Below are positions 1-11,241 of a DNA stretch of 64,000 bases, in pieces (positions within the stretch are counted from its first letter, which is position 1; every line of letters begins with the position of its first letter). Under the pieces are notes generated by a model that saw only the letters and a program-made list of their open reading frames with translations, did no database searches and was not told the origin of the DNA. This stretch comes from Anaeromyces robustus (lineage: Eukaryota; Neocallimastigomycota; Neocallimastigomycetes; Neocallimastigales; Neocallimastigaceae): positions 1-64,000 of the forward strand of contig MCFG01000317.1 of the NCBI GenBank assembly GCA_002104895.1, written 5' to 3'. The position numbers and the translations under genes were made by a program.

Positions 1-475
1 CTGTTTTTATAATATATTGATTCATTTGGAATTTCATCAAATGTTGTAATATCTGTATGTATTTGCTTATTTATATTTCTAAGTATTTGGGATCTAATTG
101 TATCATACTCTGGACATATGATTCCCATGTTTTGAGAAACTTCGTTATATATACGCCTTGGTTTTAAATCCATTGGAATTGTGCTTTTTCTGATTTCCTC
201 TTTAATTTTATGTTTTATTAGTGACAGAGATGCATCAAATTCTTTTTCAAGATGATTATGGAAACTTTCATATTTTAAAATTTCATTTTTATCATTTAAA
301 ATAATGAAAGATTTACATTTATTTGCTGTTTTGTATTCTGTGCATCTGTATACTTTTGAATTATCTTTTTTTTTAAGTGAAAAATTAAATTTATATTTTT
401 TATTAATAATGAGTTGTTTTTTGCCTCGATTGGTTTCACTAAATTCAATTTTTTCAATTTCCTCCATTTATAATT
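1..475 (-). pseudogene. MULE transposase, N-terminal fragment, cut by window edge
   Basis: Reverse complement of the first part of the plus-strand transposase at 7438. It encodes the FLYWCH-type zinc-binding domain (Cys...Cys...His-x-His, with NKC and FHNH near codons 45-70) and the linker before the catalytic core, then leaves the window. It is nearly identical in sequence to the copy at 7438 but lacks that copy's 121-bp internal duplication, so it preserves the earlier arrangement. FLYWCH domains in Mutator-like transposases bind the terminal repeats. Similarity continues outward to about 890, mirrored at 7200-7437, so the duplicated block includes the untranslated leader. Plain DNA transposon; whether the rest is intact cannot be seen here. 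Confidence 0.8.
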
Positions 476-1130
476 ATAATATAGTAATTAATTATTTTTT
501 TATTAATAACCGTTTAAAAAAATATTAAAAAAATTATTTATTTATTAATTATTATTTAATTAATTATTTATTTATCTTATATTTATATATTTTTTTAAAT
601 AATTGCTAAATAAATATTAAATAATTATTATTTATTTATTTATTTATTTATTTATAAATTAATTATTTAGTATTTATTTATTTATTTATTTATCATATAT
701 TTATAAATTATTATTTAGTATTTATTTATTTATTTATTTATCATATATTTATATGTTTTTTTTTTTAAATAATTGAAAAATAAATAATAAATAATTATTA
801 TTTATTTATTTATTAATTAATTATTTAGTATTTATTTATTTATTTATTAAATATTTATATATTTATTATTTATTTATATATTCAATAATTGTTAAATAAA
901 TATTAAAGAATTATCTATTTATTATTTATTTATTTAGTATTTATTTATTTATTATTTATTAAAATAATTATTTATTTAATAATTATAATTATTTAATAAT
1001 TATTTATTTATTTAGTATTTATTTATTTATTATTTATTAAAATAATTATTTATTTAATAATTATAATTATTTAATAATTATTTATTTATTTATTTATTAT
1101 TTATTACAATATTTATTTATTTAATAATTA
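476..1130. repeat. TTTA-rich low-complexity block, leader of the MULE copy
   Basis: Degenerate (TTTA)n/(TTAA)n sequence. The part to about 890 is the inverted copy of 7200-7437, so it is the upstream leader of the transposase fragment at 1-475. No coding content. Confidence 0.7.
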
Positions 1131-1624
1131 TAATAGTTTTATTTATGTAATGATAACAGAACAAGTCCTTTTTTAAATAATTTTTTTAACAAAATATTAT
1201 TTAAAAGATTATTAATAAAATAATATTTAATTTTATTTAATTATTTAATTATTTAATTATTTAATTATTTATTTATTTATTTATTTATTATTTATTAAAA
1301 TATTTATTTATTTAATAATTATAATAGTTTTATTTATTTAATGATAACAGAACAAGTCCTTTTTTAAATAATTTTTTTAACAAAATATTATTTAAAAGAT
1401 TATTAATAAAATAATATTTAATTTTATTTAATTTTATTTAATTAATTATTTATTTATTTATTTATTTATTATTTATTAAAATAATTATTTATTTAATAAT
1501 TATAACAGTTTTATTTATTTAATGATAACAGAACAAGTCCTTTTTTAAATAATTTTTTTAACAAAATATTATTTAAAATATTATTAATAAAATAATATTT
1601 AATTTTATTTAATTTTATTTAATT

Positions 1625-1655
<31 letters not shown>

Positions 1656-1809
1656 ATTTATTAAAATAATTATTTATTTAATAATTATAACAGTTTTATT
1701 TATTTAATGATAACAGAACAAGTCCTTTTTTAAATAATTTTTTTAACAAAATATTATTTAAAATATTATTAATAAAATAATATTTAATTTTATTTAATTA
1801 TTTATGTAT

Positions 1810-1840
<31 letters not shown>

Positions 1841-1960
1841 TTATTTATTAAAATAATTATTTATTTAATAATTATAATAGAATAAAGTCCTTATTTATAT
1901 ACAATTTTTAACAAAATATTATTTAAAAGATTATTAATAAAATATTATTTTGATTCTATT
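1130..1960 (+). repeat. Tandem array, unit about 185 bp
   Basis: The 17-mer GATAACAGAACAAGTCC recurs near 1152, 1346, 1526 and 1708, with a decayed copy near 1870. Each is followed by a TTTTTTAACAAAATATTATTT block. Spacing is about 180-194 bp because the flanking TTTA runs vary in length. The same unit occurs twice near 6928 and 7105, in the same orientation, again upstream of a transposase start. Confidence 0.85.
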
Positions 1961-2099
1961 TTATTTTGATTTTATTTTATTTTGATTTTATTTAGTTATT
2001 TATATATTTATTTATTTATTTATTTTTGATAAATGTGGCTATAAAATATTTTATCATCAAGCCACATACAATAATGTACGATTCCGAAATGGATGGAGG

Positions 2100-2153
2100 T
2101 GCATTTCGAAAATTTGTATTTCGAAAACTTGTATTTCGTTAAAGTGCATTTCG
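2100..2153 (+). promoter_or_regulatory. Terminal iterons, four copies at 15-bp period
   Basis: TGCATTTCG at 2100, TGTATTTCG at 2115, TGTATTTCG at 2130 and TGCATTTCG at 2145, exactly 15 bp apart, then AATGGCGC. The opposite unit end shows the complement at 5714, 5729 and 5744, also at 15-bp steps. Probable transposase binding sites in the terminal inverted repeat. Confidence 0.6.
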
Positions 2154-3104
2154 GAAAAAATGGCGCATTATAATGTAATAAATAAATAAATTAATAAATA
2201 AATTATAAAATAAATAAATTATAAAGTAAATAAATTATTAAATAATAATAAATAAATTAATAATAAAAAATTAATAAAAATAAATAAATAATAAATAAAT
2301 TAATAAATAAAAAAAATAATAAATAAAAAAAATTAAATAAATTTTATTATAAATTAATCAATATTATAAATATAAAAGTATTTATTATTAAAAATATTTA
2401 AAATCATATTAATTGACACTTAAATTAACATTTTTTATACGATTTTAATATCCTAATATAAATTTCTTATTTATTTTTAATTCTTGAAATTTTATTCTTC
2501 TCTTTTAATAACGTATTAGTATACTTAATAAATAACAATTGAAATATGCTGTTAATTATTATTATTAATCATAAATTAGCGAATAATTTTTTATTTTATT
2601 ATTATATATTAAAATGTAATTGTGTATACTTTATATTTTTGAATAAAACTTTAAAGTATAAATTATTAATAAAAAAATAAATTAAGATATCAATATCAAA
2701 ATCATATATAACAGTATTTTATTTAAAAATGTTTTCGAAATACAAATTTTCGAAATGCACCACCATCGCAAAATACAACACTCTAATAAATAATAATAAT
2801 TAGGTTAGGGATTCTTATTAATATCTTTATAATAAAAAATAAAATAAAAAGAGTAAATATTTTTTTTAATCATTAAAAAATAAAATAAAACAAAATAAAA
2901 AATAAAAAAACATTTTTTAAAAAAAAATTAATAATAAAATAAATAAATAAAATAATAAATAAAGAAATAATAAATAATTAATAATTAAATAAATGTTTTA
3001 TTTTTTTAAATATAAAAAAAAAGAAAATATTTTTTTTTAAATATAAAAAAAAGAAAATATTTTTTTTTTAAACATTAAAAAAAGTAAAATAAAAATAAGT
3101 AAAC

Positions 3105-3215
3105 ATTTTATTTTTTAAACATTAAAAAATAAAATAAAAATAAGTAAACATTTTATTTTTTAAACATTAAAAAATAAAATAAAAATAAGTAAACATTTTA
3201 TTTTTAAGCATTAAA
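3105..3215 (+). repeat. 45-bp minisatellite inside the palindrome arm
   Basis: A unit containing AAGTAAACATTTTATTTTT followed by AAACATTAAAAAATAAAAT is repeated about three times in tandem. The mirror arm shows the same near 4700-4800. Confidence 0.7.
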
Positions 3216-6200
3216 AAATAAAATAAACCAAAATAAAAAATAAAAAAAAACATTTTTTTAAAATAAATAAATAAAATAATAAATAAAGAAATAATAAATA
3301 ATTAATAATTAAATAAATGTTTAAAAAATCAATTGTTTACTTATTTTTATTTTATTTTTTAATGTTTAAAAAAAAAAGTTTTCTTTTTTTATATTTAAAA
3401 AATAAAACATTTATTTAATTATTATTTATTTATTATTTTTTTATTTATTATTTTATTTATTATTAATTTTTTTTAAAAAAATTTTTTTTTATTTTTTATT
3501 TTGTTTTAATTTATTCGCCAAATTTTTGGTGGCTTTTATATTTACGTCATAAAATATCAACACAATTATTATTAACGCCATAAATTAAATATATGGCTTT
3601 AAAAAAATTATAGAAATAAGCCACAAAACAATGACACAATTGTATATACGCCCCACGTAATTATACGTGACTTAAAAATTTTTGCAAATTGCAACTTTAT
3701 TTATTTAATTAATTATTATTTATTTATTTAATTTTTAATGAAATTAAGTGGCTTTAAATAAAAAATATTCAAGCCATTTTACGAAATACAAATTTTCGAA
3801 ATGCAACTCTCCCTCCGAAATGCACGATTCCGAAATGCACTTCTCCCGATTAAAGATATTATAATGTGGCGCATAATATCTTTACATTAATTTATTTATT
3901 ATTATTTCATAATTTATTTATTTTATAATATATTTAGTTTATAATTTATTTATTAATTTATTTATTTATTACATTTTAATGCGCCATATTTTCCGAAATG
4001 CACTTTTACGAAATACAAGTTTTCGAAATACAAATTTTCGAAATGCACCTCCATCCATTCCGGAGGGAGAGTTGCATTTCGAAAATTTGTATTTAAAAAA
4101 CTTGTATTTCGTAAAATGGCTTGAATATTTTTTATTTAAAGCCACTTAATTTCTTTAAAAATTAAATAAATAAATAATAATTAATTAAATAAATAAAGTT
4201 GCAATTTGCAAAAATTTTTAAGTCACGTATAATTACGTGGGGCGTATATGCAATTGTGTCATTGTTTTGTGGCTTATTTCTACAAGCCATATATCTAATT
4301 TATGGCGTTAATAATAATTGTGTTAATATTTTATGACGTAAATATAAAAGCCACCAAAATTTTGGCAAATAAATTAAAACAAAATAAAAAATAAAAAAAC
4401 ATTTTTTTAAAAAATATTAATAATAAAATAAATAAATAAAATAATAAATAAAGAAATAATAAATAATTAATAATTAAATAAATGTTTTATTTTTTTAAAT
4501 ATAAAAAAAAAGAATATATTTTTTTTAAATATAAAAAAAAAGAAAACATTTTTTTTAAACATTCAAAAATAAAATAAAAATAAGTAAACAATTGATTTTT
4601 TAAACATTTATTTAATTATTAATTATTTATTATTTCTTTATTTATTATTTTATTTATTTATTTAAAAAAAATGTTTTTTTTTTATTTTTTATTTTGGTTT
4701 ATTTTATTTTTTAATGCTTAAAAATAAAATGTTTACTTATTTTTATTTTACTTTTTAATGTTTAAAAAATAAAATGTTTACTTATTTTTATTTTACTTTT
4801 TTTAATGTTTAAAAAAAAAATATTTTCTTTTTTTTTTATATTTAAAAAAATAAAACATTTATTTAATTATTAATTATTTATTATTTCTTTATTTATTATT
4901 TTATTTATTTATTTTATTATTAATTTTTTTTTAAAAAATGTTTTTTTATTTTTTATTTTGTTTTATTTTATTTTTTAATGATTAAAAAAAATATTTACTC
5001 TTTTTATTTTATTTTTTATTATAAAGATATTAATAAGAATCCCTAACCTAATTATTATTATTTATTAGAGTGTTGTATTTTGCGATGGTGGTGCATTTCG
5101 AAAATTTGTATTTCGAAAACATTTTTAAATAAAATACTGTTAAAATATATATGATTTTGATATTGATATCTTAATTTATTTTTTTATTAATAATTTATAC
5201 TTTAAAGTTTTATTCAAAAATATAAAATATACATAATTACAATTTAATATATAATAATAAAATAAAAAATTATTCGCTAATTTATGATTAATAATAATAA
5301 TTAACAGCATATTTCAATTGTTATTTATTAAATATACTAATACGTTATTAAAAGAGAAGAATAAAATTTCAAGAATTAAAAATAAATAAGAAATTTATAT
5401 TAGAATATTAAAATCGTATAAAAATGGTTAATTTAAGTATCAATTAATATGATTTTAAATTTTTTTAATAATAAATACTTTTAAATTTATAATATTGATT
5501 AATTTATAATAAAATTTATTTATTTTTTATTTAATTTTATTTATTTATTATTTATTTTATTTATTAATTTATTTATTATTTATTTATTTTTATTAATTTT
5601 TTATTATTAATTTATTTATTATTATTTAATAATTTATTTACTTTATAATTTATTTATTTTATAATTTATTTATTAATTTATTTATTTATTACATTATAAT
5701 GCGCCATTTTTTCCGAAATGCACTTTTACGAAATACAAGTTTTCGAAATGCACCTCCAGAATGTGGTGCATTTCGCAATCGTGCATTTCGGAATCTGTGG
5801 CGCATGAAATTTTATATATTAAATAAATGAATAAATAAATAAATAATAATTAAAAATTATAATTAATAATTACAAATTAAAAAATGAAATAAAATGAAAT
5901 AAAAATAATTAAAAAAATTATAATAAAATCAAAGAATTGAAAAAAAAAAAATACAAAAGAATACAAAAAAAAATTTAAAAAAGAAAGATTCAAGTTATTC
6001 ATTAACTTTTACAAACAAACAAAAATCATATTTTTTCAAAGTCTTTTATTTTATTTAATATTTTATAATATTTTTCATTTATATTTAAAATTATTTATAT
6101 AAAATATTTTAATTTATTTTATTATTAAATTGTAATAATAATAACTAAAATTTTAATAAAATAATAAAAAATAAAAAATATTTATTTAATGATTTTTAAA

Positions 6201-6234
6201 CATAATTGATATTATTATTTTTACTAAATAAGAT

Positions 6235-6375
6235 TGACATTGATATTGATAATATTTTTATACTAAAAAATTTGATATTGATATTAATAATAATATATTT
6301 ATATTAAAAATTTTGATATTGATATTAATAATATTTTTATACTAAAAATTTTGATATTGATATTAATTATATTTT
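6235..6375 (-). repeat. Subterminal minisatellite of the MULE, left arm
   Basis: A unit of about 43-50 bp built around GATATTGATATTAATAATA and TTTTTATACTAAAAATTT, about four copies. Mirrored at 9165-9345 in the right arm. Confidence 0.75.
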
Positions 6376-6544
6376 AATTATAGTTAAATAGATCAGTTTT
6401 AGATATAATTTAGCTAAAAACTAGCTAAAATATCTTAAAGTAATTATATTTCCTTATATTGTTACAAGAACAATAATTAAGCATAACATATAATTTAAAA
6501 AGGTTAGAAAAATACTAATTTATAATAAAAAATTAGTATTTTTT

Positions 6545-6900
6545 ATTATTTAAATCAATTAAGCAATTATACCATAATTCAACAATATCTATCATATCCA
6601 TTATAAATATAATCTTTTTCCATATATTTATAATTTTCAATTATATTTTTTATTTCATCAGTTTTTCTAATTATTTTTTGTTTTTTTCTCCAGATTCCAT
6701 TAATTCTCCTTTCGTAATCATTGTAGGATAAGGATTCTTCTTTTTTTAATATATAAATTAATTTAAAAAATGAAGGTTTTTTTGGAAATAAATTATTTAA
6801 GTAATTATTAAAATATTCTGAAGCATTATTTGTTATATGCTCCATATTCTTATAATAATTCCAATAATTAGTATTATATTTATGTAAATAATTATTTTTA
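6545..6900 (-). pseudogene. Inverted C-terminal fragment of MULE transposase
   Basis: Reverse complement of 8640-8999. It encodes the region with HITNNAS, YNDYERRINGIWRKKQK and ENYKYMEKDY, the helical C-terminal part of the transposase, but not the catalytic domain or the FLYWCH domain. It is part of the extended terminal arm of this element, not a separate gene. A short open frame of 88 codons remains at 6579-6845. Confidence 0.85.
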
Positions 6901-7200
6901 AAATATAATAGTTTTATTTATTTAATGATAACAGAACAAGTCCTTTTTTATATACAATTTTTAACAAAATATTATTTAAAAGATTATTTATAAAATAATA
7001 TTTAATTTTATTTAATTATTTATGTATTTATTTATTTATTTATTTATTATTTATTACAATAATTATTTATTTAATAATTATAATAGTTTCATTTATTTAA
7101 TGATAACAGAACAAGTCCTTTTTTATAATACAATTTTTAACAAAATATTATTTAAAAGATTATTAATAAAATAATATTTAGATTTTATTTAGTTATTTAT
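6900..7200 (+). repeat. Two copies of the 185-bp tandem unit
   Basis: GATAACAGAACAAGTCC occurs near 6928 and 7105, with the same surrounding sequence as the array at 1130-1960. They sit inside the MULE, between the reversed C-terminal fragment and the transposase leader. Confidence 0.85.
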
Positions 7201-7437
7201 ATATTTATTTAACAATTATTGAATATATAAATAAATAATAAATATATAAATATATAATAAATAAATAAATAAATAATAATTATTTATTATTTATTTTTCA
7301 ATTATTTAAAAAAAAACATATAAATATATGATAAATAAATAATTAATTAAATAATAATTAATAAATAAATAATTTTTTTAATATTTTTTTAAACGGTTAT
7401 TAATAAAAAAATAATTAGTTACTATATTATAATTATA

Positions 7438-8999
7438 AATGGAGGAAATTGAAAAAATTGAATTTAGTGAAACCAATCGAGGCAAAAAACAACTCATTAT
7501 TAATAAAAAATATAAATTTAATTTTTCACTAACAAAAAAAGATAATTCAAAAGTATACAGATGCACAGAATACAAGACAGCAAATAAATGTAAATCTTTC
7601 ATTATTTTAAATGATAAAAATGAAATTTTAAAATATGAAAGTTTCCATAATCATCTTGAAAAAGAATTCAAAAGTATACAGATGCACAGAATACAAGACA
7701 GCAAATAAATGTAAATCTTTCATTATTTTAAATGATAAAAATGAAATTTTAAAATATGAAAGTTTCCATAATCATCTTGAAAAAGAATTTGATGCATCTC
7801 TGTCACTAATAAAACATAAAATTAAAGAGGAAATCAGAAAAAGCACAATTCCAATGGATTTAAAACCAAGGCGTATATATAACGAAGTTTCTCAAAACAT
7901 GGGATTCATATGTCCAAAATATGATACAATTAGATCCCAAATACTTAGAAATATAAATAAGCAAATACATACAGATATTACAACATTTGATGAAATTCCA
8001 AATGAATCAATATATTATAAAACAGAAAGAGGAGAGGATTTTATGATATTCAAAAATCCTAATATAATAATTTTTCAATCACCTTTTCAAGCAAAATTAT
8101 TTTCGAAATATTATGAAGATATATTTGCTGATGGTACATTTTATGTAGCGCCTAAGTTTAGCTACCAAGTATTTATAACAAGAACTTATGTTTCGGAATT
8201 AAATAAATTTTATACTACTTCAATTTCTATATTAAAAAATAAAAAAGAGGCCACATATGAAACATTATTTAAAGAAATAATAAAAAAAATAAATTTAGGG
8301 AAAATAGTATAACTACCCAAATTAATTTACATTGTGATTTTGAAATAGCTATATCCAATGCTGCAAGAAAAATTATTCCTAATTTAAATATCAAATATTT
8401 TATTTGGCATTACAAAAAATCTTTAGAGAAATAAAAAAATATATTATGTTTTAATGAAGTAGATAATAATAATGATGTATATGTATAGTATAAAGCTATT
8501 TCAAATTTGCCTTTTATAAATCCTGAATATATATTTGATATTTATTTCAAAATCAAAAGTGCATGCAAAAAAAATAACTATAGCAAATTTTTGGAATAGT
8601 TATTTTTTGGAATTTTTAGAATATTTTAAAAATAATTATTTACATAAATATAATACTAATAATTGGAATTATTATAAGAATATAGAGCATATAACAAATA
8701 ATGCTTCAGAATCTTTTAATAATTACTTAAATAATTTATTTTCAAAAAAACCTTCATTTTTTAAATTAATTTATATATTAAAAAAAGAAGAATCCTTATC
8801 CTACAATGATTACGAAAGGAGAATTAATGGAATCTGGAGAAAAAAACAAAAAATAATTAGAAAAACTGATGAAATAAAAAATATAATTGAAAATTATAAA
8901 TATATGGAAAAAGATTATATTTATAATGGATATGATAGAAAAGATATTGTTGAATTATGGTATAATTGCTTAATTGATTTAAATAATAAAAAATACTAA
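7438..8999 (+). pseudogene. MULE transposase with FLYWCH zinc finger, broken
   Basis: The start at 7438 begins MEEIEKIEF. An N-terminal FLYWCH-type domain (YRC, NKC, FHNH) is followed by a MULE/DDE core. The first catalytic Asp is in FADGTFYVAP (near 8127-8160), the second in CDFEIA (near 8331), and the conserved ITNNAS region is near 8690. The C-terminus is Lys-rich. The frame is broken: a 121-bp tandem duplication (7546-7666 and 7667-7787) shifts the frame inside the zinc finger, the frame closes near 8312, and in-frame stops follow near 8430 and 8486 before the last open stretch 8535-8999. Protein length without the duplication would be about 480 aa, usual for small FLYWCH MULEs. It would cut and join the terminal repeats in the nucleus. 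Not functional as it stands. Confidence 0.85.
7546..7787 (+). repeat. 121-bp tandem duplication inside the transposase
   Basis: Two abutting near-identical copies begin ATTCAAAAGTATACAGATG. 121 is not a multiple of three, so the second copy is read in another frame. The fragment at 1-475 lacks it, so it is a recent slip or unequal exchange in this copy. Confidence 0.9.
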
Positions 9000-9164
9000 T
9001 TTTTTATTATAAATTAGTATTTTTCTAACCTTTTTAAATTATATGTTATGCTTAATTATTGTTCTTGTAACAATATAAAGAAATAAAATTACTTTAAGAT
9101 TTTTTTTAGCTAGTTTTTAGCTAAATTATATCTAAAACTGATCTATTTAACTATAATTAAAATA

Positions 9165-9345
9165 TTATTAATATCAATATCAAAATTTTTAGTATAAAAA
9201 TATTATTAATATCAATATCAAAATTTTTAATATAAATATATTATTATTAATATCAATATCAAATTTTTTAGTATAAAAATATTATTAATATCAATATCAC
9301 AATTTTTAGTATAAAAATATTATCAATATCAATGTCAATCTTATT
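9165..9345 (+). repeat. Subterminal minisatellite of the MULE, right arm
   Basis: About four tandem copies of a 43-50-bp unit with TATTAATATCAATATCAAAA and TTTTAGTATAAAAATA. A similar array (27240-27420) lies just after the transposase of the second MULE. Confidence 0.8.
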
Positions 9346-9824
9346 TAGTAAAAATAAATATCAATTATGTTTAAAAAATCATTAAATTAATATTTTTTAT
9401 TTTTTATTATTTTATTAAAATTTTAGTTATTATTATTACAATTTAATAATAAAATAAATTAAAATATTTTATATAAATAATTTTAAATATAAATGAAAAA
9501 TATTATAAAATATTAAATAAAATAAAAGACTTTGAAAAAAATATGATTTTTGTTTGTTTGTAAAAGTTAATGAATAACTTGAATCTTTCTTTTTTAAATT
9601 TTTTTTGTATTCTTTTGTATTTTTTTTTCAATTCTTTGATTTTATTATAATTTTTTTAATTATTTTTATTTCATTTTATTTCATTTTTTAATTTGTAATT
9701 ATTAATTATAATTTTTAATTATTATTTATTTATTTATTCATTTATTTAATATATATAATTTCATGCGCCACAGATTCCGAAATGCACAATTCCGAAATGC
9801 ACGATTCCGAAATGCACCACATTC

Positions 9825-10330
9825 AGTTGCATTTCGAAAATTTGTATTTAAAAAACTTGAATTTCGTAAAATGGCTTGAATATTTTTTATTTAAAGCCAC
9901 TTAATTTCATTAAAAATTAAATAAATAAATAATAATTAATTAAATAAATAAAGTAGCAATTTGCAAAAATTTTTTAGTCACGTATAATTACGTGGGGCGT
10001 ATATGCAATTGTGTCATTATTTTGTGGCTTATTTCTACAATTTTTTAAAGCCATATATTTAATATATGGCGTTAATAATAATTGTGTTGATATTTTATGA
10101 CGTAAATATAAAAGCCACCAAAAATTTGGCGAATAAATTAAAACAAAATAAAAAATAAAAAAACATTTTTTTTTAATAAAATTATTAATAAATAAAATAA
10201 TAAATAAAGAAATAATAAATAATTAATAATTAAATAAATGTTTTATTTTTTAAATATAAAAAAAAAAAAAAGAAAACATTTTTTTTTAAACATTAAAAAA
10301 TAAAATAAAAATAAGTAAATAATTGATTTT
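9825..10330 (+). repeat. Partial third copy of the non-autonomous MULE unit
   Basis: Direct repeat of 4069-4600: it starts AGTTGCATTTCGAAAATTTG, has the GCCACTTAATTTC and ACGTGGGGCGTATATGC landmarks, and ends in the A-rich tract. The rest of the unit is missing and other repeat DNA follows. Confidence 0.8.
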
Positions 10331-10339
10331 TTTTTTTAT

Positions 10340-10795
10340 ATAACTATAATATAATTATCTATCACGTTTTGTTTTATACGCGTCGTGTTTGTTTACATTT
10401 CAAAAAAACAATTTTATAAGTCTAATTATTATTTGTAAAATTTGTGAATTCTAAGTTATATTATTTATAGATATACTTTCCAATTGGTGATATAATTTAC
10501 TTATTATTTTACTAATTAATTTGAAATAAATTTAATTGTTTGTATATGTATTTTGTGTATATAATTATATTATTGATATTTTTCTATAAATTATGTTCTA
10601 TTTTACTATTTCTATATACTATTTACTATCACTCTAATTATTATATTAATTATGTACATTGCATCAACTTATTTTATACATTATATTATCATATTATATA
10701 TATTTATATTTTACTCATATTATACTATATATTATTATGCTATATTATATTAATATATCACTATTTATATATGTGTATACTTTAATTTCTATTGT
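10340..10795 (+). repeat. Left arm of a 455-bp inverted repeat
   Basis: Matches the reverse complement of 15612-16063 at roughly 90% or more by eye. Landmarks are ATTATCTATCACG, ATACGCGTC, TTGTTTACATTTC and GGTGATATAATTTAC. The arms face each other across 4.8 kb containing a Gypsy fossil and a small LTR element. Open frames of 81-116 codons here are Ile/Tyr/Leu runs from AT-rich DNA, not genes. Confidence 0.85.
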
Positions 10796-11240
10796 CATAA
10801 TTTATATTTTATCTACTATATATATATATACTTATATATTTTATATTAATCATTGTCTCATTATATATTTTATATATTTTGTATTTATATATTTTATATA
10901 TCTATATTATTATTTTATCTTTAATTATTTTAAATTTATATTCCTATATTCATATTTTTATATACTTATATATATTATATTGTATATTATATATTTTAAA
11001 ATTGTATAATTATTTATATATGTAAATTCATCTACTATTTATCCTATTATTATATATTGTATATGTCTTTTATTATATAATATTTATATATAAAATATAT
11101 CTATCTATATCTATATATTACTATTACTATTATTGTTATTATCATGTATATATATATATTTTATATTATTAGAATTATTATTATTACTATTTTTATTTTA
11201 TATTGTGTATAAGTATATATTTTTCATTTATATATTTTAT
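10796..11240. other. AT-rich gene-free stretch
   Basis: TATATA-type simple sequence. I see no coding content, motif or repeat beyond short TA runs. Confidence 0.6.
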
Positions 11241-11241
11241 A

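Larger units (their letters stand above)
2096..5758. repeat. 3.66-kb palindrome made of inverted non-autonomous MULE units
   Basis: Left arm (about 2096-3818) and right arm (about 4060-5758) are near-identical reverse complements of about 1.7 kb. Matching landmarks include the TTAGGTTAGGGATTC segments at about 2802 and 5035 and the GCCACCAAAA/TTTTGGTGGC segments at about 3525 and 4352. The spacer (about 3819-4059) is itself a second copy of a unit end. Each arm is a complete unit of about 1.69 kb. Its ends carry repeated TGCATTTCG or TGTATTTCG motifs and a GGCGC box like those of the nearby MULE, so the arms are probably non-autonomous MULEs joined head to head. Near-identity over 1.7 kb suggests recent duplication or gene conversion. 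No reading frame is seen. Confidence 0.85.
5759..9824 (+). mobile_element. MULE DNA transposon, 4.07 kb, with about 1.1-kb terminal arms
   Basis: It starts GAATGTGGTGCATTTCG and ends with its complement CGAAATGCACCACATTC. The arms (5759-6900 and about 8640-9824) are inverted copies, and the inner part of each arm encodes the last about 100 codons of the transposase, so the left arm holds a reversed C-terminal fragment. Terminal TGCATTTCG iterons lie at 5767 and 5782 on the left and at 9778, 9793 and 9808 (complement) on the right, all 15 bp apart, followed by GTGGCGC. It lies exactly between the outer end of one non-autonomous unit and the inner start of another. I see no 9-bp target duplication. 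Confidence 0.8.
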
